From positions 1-17,786 of the forward strand of contig CAYOSS010000032.1 in assembly GCA_964406705.1 (NCBI GenBank): 17,786 bases of DNA. Reading direction: 5' to 3'. Of the stretch, positions 1-7,150 are shown piece after piece. The DNA comes from CAZRRV01 sp964406705. GTDB taxonomy: Bacteria; Bacillota; Clostridia; Oscillospirales; Acutalibacteraceae. Numbering within the stretch: position 1 is the first letter of the stretch; every line of letters starts with the position of its first letter. The position numbers were made by a program, and so were the translations under genes. The notes below the pieces were generated by a model, which had not been told where the DNA came from, ran no database searches, and was given only the letters and a program-made list of their open reading frames with translations.

Positions 1-227
1 CGACGAAGCCGGACCGTTCCGGCGCAGAGAAGAAAAGCGGACATCGTTCCCCAGCCGCGCTGGGGGAAAGTGAAAGACCCCCTCGCGAAGCGAGAAGAAG
101 CCCCCGGGGACGGGCGGATCTGGAGCCCTCGCCACCACCGAGCTCTCCCGCGCAGCGGGAAGCAGCCCCCCGGCGCCGGGTAGATCCAAAGCCGCCGGGA
201 CCGCCCCGCAATCTCCCGCAAAAAACA
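1..227. repeat. Hairpin-rich GC leader upstream of tig
   Basis: No gene is seen here. The stretch holds four inverted repeats: CCCCAGC/GCTGGGG around 49-65, CTCGC-gaa-GCGAG at 82-94, TCCCGC-gca-GCGGGA at 146-160, and the palindrome CCCGGCGCCGGG at 169-180. The second and third hairpins are each followed by a similar block (GAAG, AGCCCCC, a GC-rich core, then GATC and AGCC). The region is therefore about two diverged copies of a roughly 70-bp unit. None of the stems is followed by a T run on the + strand, so these are not typical terminators. They may be a small dispersed repeat family or the tail of the gene to the left of the window. Confidence 0.6.
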
Positions 228-228
228 G

Positions 229-257
229 TGGAAAACCCGGAGCGGGTGTGGTATAAT
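229..257 (+). promoter_or_regulatory. Extended -10 promoter for tig
   Basis: TATAAT at 252-257 is a perfect -10 box, preceded by TGG at 249-251, which gives the extended -10 TGN motif. A weak -35 (TGGAAA, four of six matches) lies at 229-234 with a 17-bp spacer. It sits 39 bp upstream of the tig start at 297, which argues against the longer reading frame that would begin at the GTG at 228. Confidence 0.7.
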
Positions 258-296
258 ATAGCCGCGCCCGGCGCAGTATATTTCGGAGGGAAAAGT

Positions 297-1615
297 ATGA
301 GTCTTAAAAGCAGTGAGAAAGTCTCCGCCTACCGCCGCGAATTAGACATCACCGTCGACGCGGAAACGTTCGAAGCGGCGGTGGAGAAGGCCTACCGCAA
401 AGGGATAAAGAAGATGAACATCCCCGGGTTCCGGCGCGGCAAGGCCCCGCGAGGGATAGTCGAGAAGCTTTACGGGGAGAACGTCTTCTACGAGGACGCG
501 CTGAACATCATCTACCCGGACGAGTTGGAATCCGCCATAAAGGAGACGGGGCTGCGCTACGTCGCGGACCAAAACGACTTCGACCTCGTCAGCATAGGCA
601 AGGACGGCGCGGAGTTCAAAATCACCGTGACGGAGGAGCCGGAAGCGACCGTGGGGGAGTACAAGGGCATTACGGTTAAGGTGCTGCCCGCTGTGGCGGA
701 GGACTCCGCGGTGGACGAGGAGCTGTCCGCTATGGCCGAGCGCAACTCGCGGCTGGTCACGGTGGAGGGCAGGGCCGCCGAGAAGGGCGACATCGCGGTT
801 ATAGATTTCGAGGGAAGCAGCGGCGGGGTGGCTTTCGAGGGCGGCAAGGGCGAGGATTACTCGCTGACGCTGGGCTCGGGCGAGTTCGTCCCAGGTTTCG
901 AGGAGCAGGTGGCGGGTCACAACGCGGGTGACCGTTTCGAGGTGAATGTGACCTTCCCGGAGGATTACGCCTCGAGCGACCTCGCGGGCAAGGACGCCGT
1001 TTTCGATGTGACGCTTAAGGAGATAAAGCGCCGCGAGCTGCCGGAGCTTGACGACGAGTTCGCGAAGGACGTCAGCGAGTTCGACACTCTGGACGAGCTG
1101 AAGGCCGACCTAAAGAAGAAGGCAGACGAGAAGCGCAAGACGGAGTCCGACGACTATGTAAACGAGCAGCTGCTCGACGCGATCGAGAAGACCGTTTCCG
1201 CCGAGATCCCCCCGGCGATGATCACCAACCGCGCGAGGAGCAGTGTGGAGGACCTCGCCGGGAGGCTGCAGTCCCGGGGGGTGCCGTTTGAGAACTACTT
1301 AAAGTACACTAACCAGACGGTCGAAGGGATGTTGGAGGACGCGCGCCCGGGGGCGGAGAAGTTCGTCCGGGAGGAGCTGGCGCTCCGGGCCGTCGCCGCG
1401 GCGGAGGGTATCACCGCGAGCGACGAGGAATTGGACGAGCGCTACAAGAAAATGGCGGAGGAGTGGGAAGTCCCCGAGGAGACGGTCCGCGAGAGGATAG
1501 ACACGGGCGCCGCGCGGGATATGATCGTCAACCGCAAGACGCTGGAGTACCTGCGGAGCGTCGCGGTGGAGGAGCCGGTCTCCTCCCGAGAGGAGGCGGA
1601 GGTCTCCGGGGAAGC
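297..1615 (+). CDS. tig: Trigger factor (ribosome-associated chaperone and PPIase), runs into assembly gap
   Basis: Trigger factor binds at the ribosomal exit tunnel and protects nascent chains. The N-terminal domain carries the ribosome-binding signature GFRRGKAP at residues 44-51. A FKBP-type peptidyl-prolyl isomerase domain follows at about 159-245 (GDIAVIDFEG, then GSGEFVPGFEEQ, then VTFPEDY), and a helical C-terminal chaperone domain ends near residue 424. The ATG at 297 is preferred because GGAGGG lies six bases upstream and the promoter overlaps the alternative GTG start at 228. The 439 codons before the gap already match the usual family length of about 425-435, so only an acidic Ala/Gly/Glu tail is missing. 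In the nominal frame through the 100 Ns the ORF would close at 1763, but the residue composition shows that the real tail continues in another frame (1717-1944). It heads the tig-clpP-clpX cluster. Confidence 0.95.
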
Positions 1616-1715
1616 NNNNNNNNNNNNNNNNNNNNNNNNNNNNNNNNNNNNNNNNNNNNNNNNNNNNNNNNNNNNNNNNNNNNNNNNNNNNNNNNNNNNN
1701 NNNNNNNNNNNNNNN
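1616..1715. other. Assembly gap (100 N)
   Basis: Exactly 100 Ns, the conventional placeholder for a gap of unknown size. It lies inside the repetitive 3' tail of tig. The base before it ends GGGGAAGC and the base after it begins GCAGCCCGCC. The same two strings are directly adjacent at 2000-2017. The true gap is therefore probably zero or a whole number of repeat units. For the tail to stay in frame its length must be a multiple of three. Confidence 0.97.
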
Positions 1716-2300
1716 GCAGCCCGCCGGGGGATCCGTCGAGGCCCAGCCTGGCGGCGCCGATGAAGCACAGCCTGCAGGAGGCGAAGCACAGTCTGACGGA
1801 GCCGGGGAAGCCCGGTCCGCCGGAGCCGGTGAAGCCGGATCAGCCGATGAGGCGCGGACCGCCGGGGAAGCCGCCGATGCCGGGTCAGCCGACACCGTAG
1901 ACGCGCAACCCGCCGAACAAGCCGGTTCAGCCGATAACGCATAGCCTTTCGGGACCGGGGGAAACCGGCTCAACCGACAACGCATAGCCCACCGGGGGCG
2001 GGGAAGCGCAGCCCGCCGGGGGATCCGTCGAGGCCCAGCCTGGCGGCGCCGATGAAGCACAGTCTGCGGGAGGCGACGAAGCACAGTCTGACGGAGGCGG
2101 GGAGGCCCGGTCCGCCGGAGCCGGTGAAGGCGGGTCAGCCGACACCGGGGACGCGCAGCCCGACGGGGAAACCGGCTCAACCGACAACGCATAGCCCGCC
2201 GGGGCCGGGAGAAACCGGCTTAACCGACAGCACACAGCTTTTCGGGGCCGGGAAACCGGCTTAACCGACAGCACACAGCCCGTCGGTGCCGGCGAAGACC
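1716..2300 (+). repeat. Tandemly duplicated tig tail, with coding ghost after the stop
   Basis: The 55 bases at 1716-1770 recur exactly at 2008-2062 (offset 292 bp), and similarity continues to about 2194. The second copy is open in frame from 1988 to the TAG at 2192-2194, has the same residue bias, and ends STDNA-stop, as does a short unit stopping at 1985-1987. Two further short units (GAAACCGGCTTAACCGACAG) follow near 2211 and 2253, where the TAG has become CAG. The region 1945-2378 otherwise holds no gene and only the clpP ribosome binding site. Confidence 0.75.
1717..1944 (+). CDS. tig: Probable C-terminal low-complexity tail of trigger factor after the gap
   Basis: This open frame of 75 codons has no start of its own and ends at TAG 1942-1944. 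It encodes a tail rich in Ala, Gly, Glu, Asp and Gln (blocks such as EAQPGGADEAQP and AGEAGSADEA, ending in SADNA). The composition continues the AEVSGEA residues just before the gap, so I read it as the end of tig. Such a tail is not part of the folded trigger factor family domains. It is likely a disordered extension made by repeat expansion. The alternative is that the gap hides a stop and this stretch is non-coding repeat. Confidence 0.6.
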   Translation, partial: QPAGGSVEAQPGGADEAQPAGGEAQSDGAGEARSAGAGEAGSADEARTAGEAADAGSADTVDAQPAEQAGSADNA

Positions 2301-2365
2301 GGTCCGCCCTGGACGGGAAAGCTCCCGGTGAGGGCGGAGAATAATCTCACTTATTAAAATAGCAC

Positions 2366-2371
2366 AGGAGG
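2366..2371 (+). promoter_or_regulatory. clpP ribosome binding site
   Basis: Perfect AGGAGG seven bases before the clpP ATG at 2379, in an AT-rich island (2340-2378) that contrasts with the GC-rich repeats before it. A possible -10 (TTAAAAT near 2354) is present, but I see no matching -35, so a clpP promoter is not claimed. Confidence 0.85.
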
Positions 2372-2378
2372 TTTTATT

Positions 2379-3026
2379 ATGAGTTTAGTCCCGTATGTGG
2401 TGGAGCAGACGGGGAACGGCGAGCGTTCCTTCGACATTTTCTCCCGGCTGCTCGAGGACCGCATTGTGATGCTCCACGACGAGGTCAACGACACCACGGC
2501 GAGCCTCGTCATAGCGCAGTTCCTCTACTTGGAGGGCAAGGACCCGGAGCGCGACATCTCCTTCTACATCAACAGCCCCGGCGGGTCCGTCTCGGCGGGA
2601 ATGGCGATATACGACACTATGAATTACATCAAATGCGACGTCAGCACCATTTGTATGGGGATGGCCGCCAGTATGGGGGCGTTCCTGCTTTCGGTGGGGG
2701 CCAAGGGCAAGCGTTTCGCCCTGCCGAACAGCGAGATTATGATCCACCAGCCCTTGGGCTCGGCCGAGGGGCAGGCGACGGATATCCTCATCCACGCGAA
2801 CCACATTAAACGCACGAGGGAGAAGATCAACTCCGTCTTGGCCGAGGTCACCGGCAAGCCGCTCGAGGTAATTCAGGCGGACACCGAGCGGGACAACTTT
2901 ATGACCGCCGAGGAGGCTCTGAATTACGGGCTTATCGATAAGGTACTGACCCGCGAGGACGGCAAGCGGACCGCCGCGGACAGCGCCGGGAGCTCCGGGT
3001 CCGGCGACGGGGCGCCGACGCGCTGA
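2379..3026 (+). CDS. clpP: ATP-dependent Clp protease proteolytic subunit
   Basis: ClpP is the serine peptidase that forms a double heptameric barrel and degrades substrates unfolded by ClpX or ClpC in the cytosol. The catalytic triad is visible: Ser98 in GMAASMGAFLL, His123 in EIMIHQPLG, and Asp172 in DTERDNFM. The INSPGGSVSAG segment at 65-74 is the family signature around the oxyanion region. At 215 residues it is about 20 longer than usual, because of a Ser/Gly/Asp-rich tail (SAGSSGSGDGAPTR) after the conserved LIDKVL. The start has a perfect AGGAGG. The stop overlaps the clpX start (TGATG), so the two genes are translationally coupled. Confidence 0.97.
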   Translation: MSLVPYVVEQTGNGERSFDIFSRLLEDRIVMLHDEVNDTTASLVIAQFLYLEGKDPERDISFYINSPGGSVSAGMAIYDTMNYIKCDVSTICMGMAASMGAFLLSVGAKGKRFALPNSEIMIHQPLGSAEGQATDILIHANHIKRTREKINSVLAEVTGKPLEVIQADTERDNFMTAEEALNYGLIDKVLTREDGKRTAADSAGSSGSGDGAPTR

Positions 3027-4465
3027 TGGCGAACGGCAACCCCGGGGAGCCGCGCTGCGCCTTTTGCGGGCGGCCCCACAGCGAGTGCGGGAGAATGATA
3101 GTCGGGCTGGGAGTCTACATCTGCGAGAGGTGCGTGGAGATATGCCACTCGCAGCTGCGCGGAGGGGGCGTCTCCCCCGGAGATAAGCGGCCCGACGACA
3201 CCCGCTACGCCTACGACGGCGGCGACTACGGCGGCTATGTGAGACACGCCCCCGCTCCGGGCGGCGCCGGCGCGGATTACGACGACGAGGACGAGGACGG
3301 GGATTTCGTCGAAGACGATTTCCCCGAGGACGATTTCCCCGGCGGGGATTTCCCCACCCCGCGCGAGATCAAGTCCCGCCTGGACGAGTACGTCATAGGG
3401 CAGGACGAGGCCAAAATCACCCTCTCGGTCGCGGTTTACAACCACTACAAGCGCGTGCGCGGGAAGGCTCCCGACGGCGTGGAGTTGGGTAAGAGCAACG
3501 TCCTCCTGTTGGGGCCCACGGGGGTCGGCAAGACGTATTTGGCGCAAACCCTGGCCCGCAGCCTGGGTGTGCCCATAGCCATAACCGACGCCACCACCCT
3601 GACCGAGGCGGGCTACGTCGGCGAGGACGTGGAGAACATACTCCTGCGGCTGATCCAGGTCGCGGACTACGACATTGAGCGCGCCGAGCACGGGATAATC
3701 TACATCGACGAGATAGACAAAATCGCCCGGAAAGGCGAGAACACCTCCCTCACCCGCGACGTCAGCGGGGAGGGGGTGCAGCAGGCCCTCCTCAAAATTT
3801 TGGAGGGCACCGTGGCGAACGTCCCCCCCGGCGGCGGGAGAAAGCACCCGCAGGCGGAGTTTATACAGATTGACACGTCGAACATACTCTTTATCTGCGC
3901 GGGGGCGTTCGACGGGATCGAGAAGATAGTCGCGAAGCGGGTCGGGCACGGGAGTCTCGGCTTCGGAGCCGACGTGAAGTCTGCCGAGGAGCTGGAAGCG
4001 GCGGTCGCCTCGGAGCCGGTCACGGGGCAGGATTTGGTGAAGTACGGGCTTATCCCGGAGCTTGTAGGCCGGCTGCCCGTGGTCACCTCGCTCGAGGCCA
4101 TCGGCGAGGACACGTTAGTGCGCATTCTCACCGAGCCCAAAAACTCCGTTGTAAAGCAGTACACCGCCCTTTTCGCTATGGACGGCGTGGATCTGCGGTT
4201 CGAGGACGGGGCTCTGCGGGAAATCGCCCGGCGGACCCTCGCCCGCAAGACTGGCGCGAGGGGGCTTCGCGGAGAGGTGGAGCAGGTGCTCCGGCAGCTG
4301 ATGTTCGACACCCCCTCCGAGCCGGACATAGAGAGCATACTCATCACGGCGGACACGGTGCGGGGGGAGGCCCCGCCCGTTATTACCCGCCGCGCCCCGG
4401 GCGCCGCCGAGCTTCCCCCCTCCGAGGCGGACAGTCTGCCCGGCGGCGGGGAGTCACGGGGTTAG
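3026..4465 (+). CDS. clpX: ATP-dependent Clp protease ATP-binding subunit ClpX
   Basis: ClpX is the AAA+ unfoldase that feeds proteins into ClpP. The N-terminal zinc-binding domain has Cys11, Cys14, Cys33 and Cys36. The AAA+ domain shows Walker A GPTGVGKT (163-170), pore loop GYVG (196-199), Walker B IIYIDEID (224-231) and the arginine-bearing ARGLRGEVEQ segment of the small domain. The ClpP-docking loop tripeptide is LGF at 311-313. At 479 residues it is about 55 longer than E. coli ClpX. The extra length is a Gly/Asp/Glu/Phe-rich acidic linker at about 50-112, between zinc finger and AAA+ domain, plus a C-terminal Pro/Gly-rich extension. The last dozen codons and the TAG stop resemble a unit of the repeat array that follows. 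Confidence 0.97.
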   Translation: MANGNPGEPRCAFCGRPHSECGRMIVGLGVYICERCVEICHSQLRGGGVSPGDKRPDDTRYAYDGGDYGGYVRHAPAPGGAGADYDDEDEDGDFVEDDFPEDDFPGGDFPTPREIKSRLDEYVIGQDEAKITLSVAVYNHYKRVRGKAPDGVELGKSNVLLLGPTGVGKTYLAQTLARSLGVPIAITDATTLTEAGYVGEDVENILLRLIQVADYDIERAEHGIIYIDEIDKIARKGENTSLTRDVSGEGVQQALLKILEGTVANVPPGGGRKHPQAEFIQIDTSNILFICAGAFDGIEKIVAKRVGHGSLGFGADVKSAEELEAAVASEPVTGQDLVKYGLIPELVGRLPVVTSLEAIGEDTLVRILTEPKNSVVKQYTALFAMDGVDLRFEDGALREIARRTLARKTGARGLRGEVEQVLRQLMFDTPSEPDIESILITADTVRGEAPPVITRRAPGAAELPPSEADSLPGGGESRG

Positions 4466-4834
4466 GATGATCCCTTTGCAGGTGGAGCCGAGCGGGCAGG
4501 GTGCCTTCCCCGGCGGCACGCAAACCGGGGGCAGGGCGGACCCCCGGATATTCATTCCCGGCCGCCTTCGGGCGGCTTGCCCGACGACGGGAAACTGCGG
4601 GAGTAGGGCGGTCTCCCGGCGATGTGGAAACGAGGGGCGGGGAGGTTGCTTCCGTGACCCGTAATTCCCATGCGGCGGGGAACCTCGGGGATAAGGCGGC
4701 TTTTCCGCCGACCCGCAACCCCGGGGTTAGGATGATCCCCCCCGCGGGTGGGGCCGAACGGGCAGGGAGCTTTCCCCGGAGGCATGCAACCCCGGGGATC
4801 GGGCGACTTCCCTAATAACGCACAACCCGGGGGT

Positions 4835-5106
4835 AGGGCGACGTCCCCGATAATGGCGATCTGCGGGAGTAGGGCGGACCCCCGGCGATGTGGAAACGAG
4901 GGGCAGGGCGGTTGCTCCCGCGACCTGTAACTCCTATGCGGTGGGGAACCTCGGGGATAGAGCGGCTTTCCCGCCGACCAGTAACCCCGGGGTTAGGATG
5001 ATCCCCTTGCGGGTGGAGCCGAGCGGGCAGGGTGCCTTCCCCGGAGGCACGCAACCCCGGGGATCGGGCGACTTCCCTGACAACGCACAACCCGGGGGTA
5101 GGGCGA
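4835..5106 (+). repeat. 272-bp perfect direct repeat, copy 1
   Basis: Identical base for base to 5562-5833 (offset 727 bp). It spans about eight of the 35-bp units. The neighbouring units differ by many substitutions, so this block was duplicated recently or homogenised by gene conversion. A diverged third copy begins near 4595. Confidence 0.9.
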
Positions 5107-5561
5107 CGTCCCCGACAACGGCGAGCCGAGTTTGGGTAGGGCGGCTTCTCACGCGACACGGAGCCGAGGGTCGGAGCGATTTCCCCGGTGGCACGCAATC
5201 CCGGGGTTAGGATGATCCCTTTGCGGGTGGAGCCGAGCGGACAGGGTGCCTTTCCCGGCGGCACGCAACCCCGGGATAGGGCAATTTCCCCGGTGGCACG
5301 CAACCCCGGGGATCGGGCGACTTTCCTAATAACGCACAACCCGGGGGATAGGGTGACTCCCCCGAATATTCATTCCCGACCGCCTTCGGACGGGTTGCCC
5401 GACGACGGGAAATTGCGGGAGTAGGACGGACTCCCGGCGGTGGGGAGTCACGGGAGTAGGGCGGCTTGCCCGAAAGCGGGGCGTCGCGGGAGCAGGTGCC
5501 TTTCCCGGTGGCACGCAAACCGGGGGCAGGGCGATTTCTCTGATGACGCACAATCCGGGGC

Positions 5562-5833
5562 AGGGCGACGTCCCCGATAATGGCGATCTGCGGGAGTAGG
5601 GCGGACCCCCGGCGATGTGGAAACGAGGGGCAGGGCGGTTGCTCCCGCGACCTGTAACTCCTATGCGGTGGGGAACCTCGGGGATAGAGCGGCTTTCCCG
5701 CCGACCAGTAACCCCGGGGTTAGGATGATCCCCTTGCGGGTGGAGCCGAGCGGGCAGGGTGCCTTCCCCGGAGGCACGCAACCCCGGGGATCGGGCGACT
5801 TCCCTGACAACGCACAACCCGGGGGTAGGGCGA
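5562..5833 (+). repeat. 272-bp perfect direct repeat, copy 2
   Basis: Second copy of the block at 4835-5106. Identity ends where copy 1 reads CGTCCCC and this copy reads TTTCCCT. Confidence 0.9.
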
Positions 5834-5954
5834 TTTCCCTGATAACGCACAACCCGGGGGCAGGGTGCCTTCCCCGGAGGCACGCAAACCTGGGGTAGGG
5901 CTGCTCCCTTCAATAACCCGCCCCCGGCTGATTCGCCTGCCTATATACGATAAT

Positions 5955-5983
5955 CCCCGGTACGGTTGGGTACCGGGGTTTTT
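5955..5983 (+). terminator. Rho-independent terminator closing the clp region
   Basis: The stem CCCCGGTAC (5955-5963) pairs perfectly with GTACCGGGG (5970-5978) around the loop GGTTGG, followed at once by five T. The T run is on the + strand, so it ends transcription coming from tig-clpP-clpX through the array. It lies about 1.5 kb after clpX, which implies that the repeat array is transcribed unless an internal stop exists. Confidence 0.9.
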
Positions 5984-5984
5984 A

Positions 5985-6283
5985 TGTTATTAGCTGGGAC
6001 GCGCCGCCGGGATCAGCCGCTCACGCGACCCCGAGCCCGCCCCCGCGCGGGGGCAATGCATCGGGGTACTCCGCAGGGAACCGCCTTGCCGAGGGGATAA
6101 TAATTCCCGTTACATAAGCGCCGCGCCGGGACCCCGCCGGGAATCCGTCCGTGGGAGGGGCGGCCAATCCTTTTTGCGGGTGGCGCCGCGCCGGGGATCC
6201 GCCGTGATCTGCCGCCAACGGGTAGCCGCCTTTCACGTAAACGCCGCGCCGGGACCCCGCCGGGATCCGTCCGCCGGTGCTGC
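5985..6283. repeat. Intergenic stretch with a dispersed GC-rich repeat, no gene
   Basis: Between the terminator and the degV stop I see no credible gene. The 23-base string starting CGCCGCGCCGGGACC occurs exactly at 6119-6141 and 6242-6264 (offset 123 bp), with a shorter related copy near 6183. GCCCCCGCGCGGGGGC near 6039-6054 can form a hairpin but has no T run, so no terminator for the leftward fucI-degV operon is evident. A 71-codon frame on the - strand (6236-6021) covers the repeats and has no ribosome binding site. Confidence 0.6.
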
Positions 6284-7129
6284 CTACCTTTTCCTAACGA
6301 ACAGCACTCCGAGCGTCCCGTAGCCGCAGTGGACCGAGACGGTGCAGCCCGCCCTGGTCACCAAAATCTCCTTAAAATTCCCCGCCTTCTCCACGACCGA
6401 CTTGACCGCCGCTATGGACTCCTCCGGGCAGCCGGAATGGGTGATAAAGATACGATCCGTCTCAAACTCCCCCGACGAGAGCCGCCACTCCACGTACTCC
6501 GGAAGAACCTTGTCCATTCGCCCGCGGAACTTGCGCCCCGGCTCCATAGCCCCGTCCTTGACCTCGATCAGGGGGTGGAGCTTCAGCATATTGGCTCCCA
6601 GCGCCGCGAGGCCGGAGCACCGCCCGCCCTTGTAGAGGTAGTCCACGGTGTCGATGACGAACGAGGTGTCGACCCTCCGCTTCATCTCCTCTATGTATTC
6701 GCATATCTCACCCGCGCCGGCGCCCGCGTCGGCGAGCTCCGCGGCCCGTAGCACCTGGAGACCGATCCCCGTGGAAAGGTTCGCGCTGTCAATGACGCGC
6801 ACGCCGGGGAACTCCTTCGCCGCCATCACGGCGTTGGCGTAGGTCGCCGACATACTCTGGCTAATGGTAAAATATACCACTTCCCGACCCGCCTCGGCGA
6901 ACGGGCGGAACAGCTCCTCGTGGTCGCTCACGCTTATGGCGGAGGTTTTGGGGAGGACCCCCTTCTCCGCGACATAGTCGTACACCTTGTCCGGGGTGAT
7001 CTCGAGCCCGTCCTTATAAGGTTTCCCGTCAAGTACCACGTAGAGCGGCACGACAGTAACGCCGTACTTCTCCACAAGCTCCGGCGATAAATCGCAGGTG
7101 CTGTCACTCAGAATGGCGACTTTGCCCAA
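6284..7129 (-). CDS. DegV family protein (FakB-like fatty-acid-binding subunit)
   Basis: DegV-family proteins bind a fatty acid, and the FakB members present it to the kinase FakA for acyl-phosphate formation in phospholipid synthesis. Family motifs are visible: SDSTCDLSPE at 8-17, KTSAISVSDHEELF at 61-74, the Ser-rich TISQSMSATYANA at 88-100, VIDSANLSTG at 112-121 and LYKGGRCSG at 165-173. The usual final motif H-x-G-P-G-T-x-G appears here as HCGYGTLG (from His267), with Tyr in place of Pro. At 281 residues it has the normal family length. The start is TTG, supported by AGGAGG nine bases upstream (7139-7144 on the + strand) and by no better ATG. It begins 21 bp after the fucI stop, so the two are one operon. 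Whether this member works with FakA cannot be told from the sequence. Confidence 0.92.
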   Translation of the reverse strand: MGKVAILSDSTCDLSPELVEKYGVTVVPLYVVLDGKPYKDGLEITPDKVYDYVAEKGVLPKTSAISVSDHEELFRPFAEAGREVVYFTISQSMSATYANAVMAAKEFPGVRVIDSANLSTGIGLQVLRAAELADAGAGAGEICEYIEEMKRRVDTSFVIDTVDYLYKGGRCSGLAALGANMLKLHPLIEVKDGAMEPGRKFRGRMDKVLPEYVEWRLSSGEFETDRIFITHSGCPEESIAAVKSVVEKAGNFKEILVTRAGCTVSVHCGYGTLGVLFVRKR

Positions 7130-7138
7130 TTCTCTTCT

Positions 7139-7144
7139 CCTCCT
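7139..7144 (-). promoter_or_regulatory. Ribosome binding site that fixes the TTG start of the DegV gene
   Basis: Reads AGGAGG on the - strand with a nine-base spacer to the TTG at 7129-7127. The first residues after the TTG (GKVAILSDST) are the normal start of the family. Confidence 0.85.
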
Positions 7145-7150
7145 AAAGGC

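Larger units (their letters stand above)
4430..5925 (+). repeat. Array of about 40 degenerate 35-bp GC-rich units downstream of clpX
   Basis: From the end of clpX the DNA is a nearly continuous chain of 34-36 bp units. Most follow the pattern TAGGGCGA, then TTCCC, then a variable centre with CACGCAA, ending in CCCGGGG. Unit junctions are often the palindrome CCCCGGGG. Longer units (54 and about 70 bp) are interspersed, including one with ATATTCATTCCCG at about 4548 and again at about 5365. A higher-order period of about 266 bp links 4595 and 4861. Open frames appear on both strands, but they change frame between units, lack ribosome binding sites and match no protein family I know, so I regard the stretch as non-coding. 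It has no unique spacers and is not a CRISPR array. Confidence 0.85.

Noticed and set aside
228..296. Longer trigger factor start at GTG 228
   Set aside because: It would place the -10 box inside the gene, and GGAGGG stands at the right distance from ATG 297.
1299..2192. 297-residue open frame on the - strand through the gap
   Set aside because: Made of the Ns and of Arg/Pro-rich translation of the tail repeats; not a protein.
2924..3949. 341-residue open frame on the - strand across clpP and clpX
   Set aside because: Antisense to conserved coding sequence, with no family features.
5326..5913. 195-residue open frame on the - strand, and other frames in the clpX array
   Set aside because: Frames lie wholly in the repeats, exist on both strands, switch between units, and have no ribosome binding site or recognisable domain.
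4430..5925. CRISPR array
   Set aside because: Units are contiguous and degenerate, there are no unique spacers of constant length between identical repeats, and no cas gene is near.
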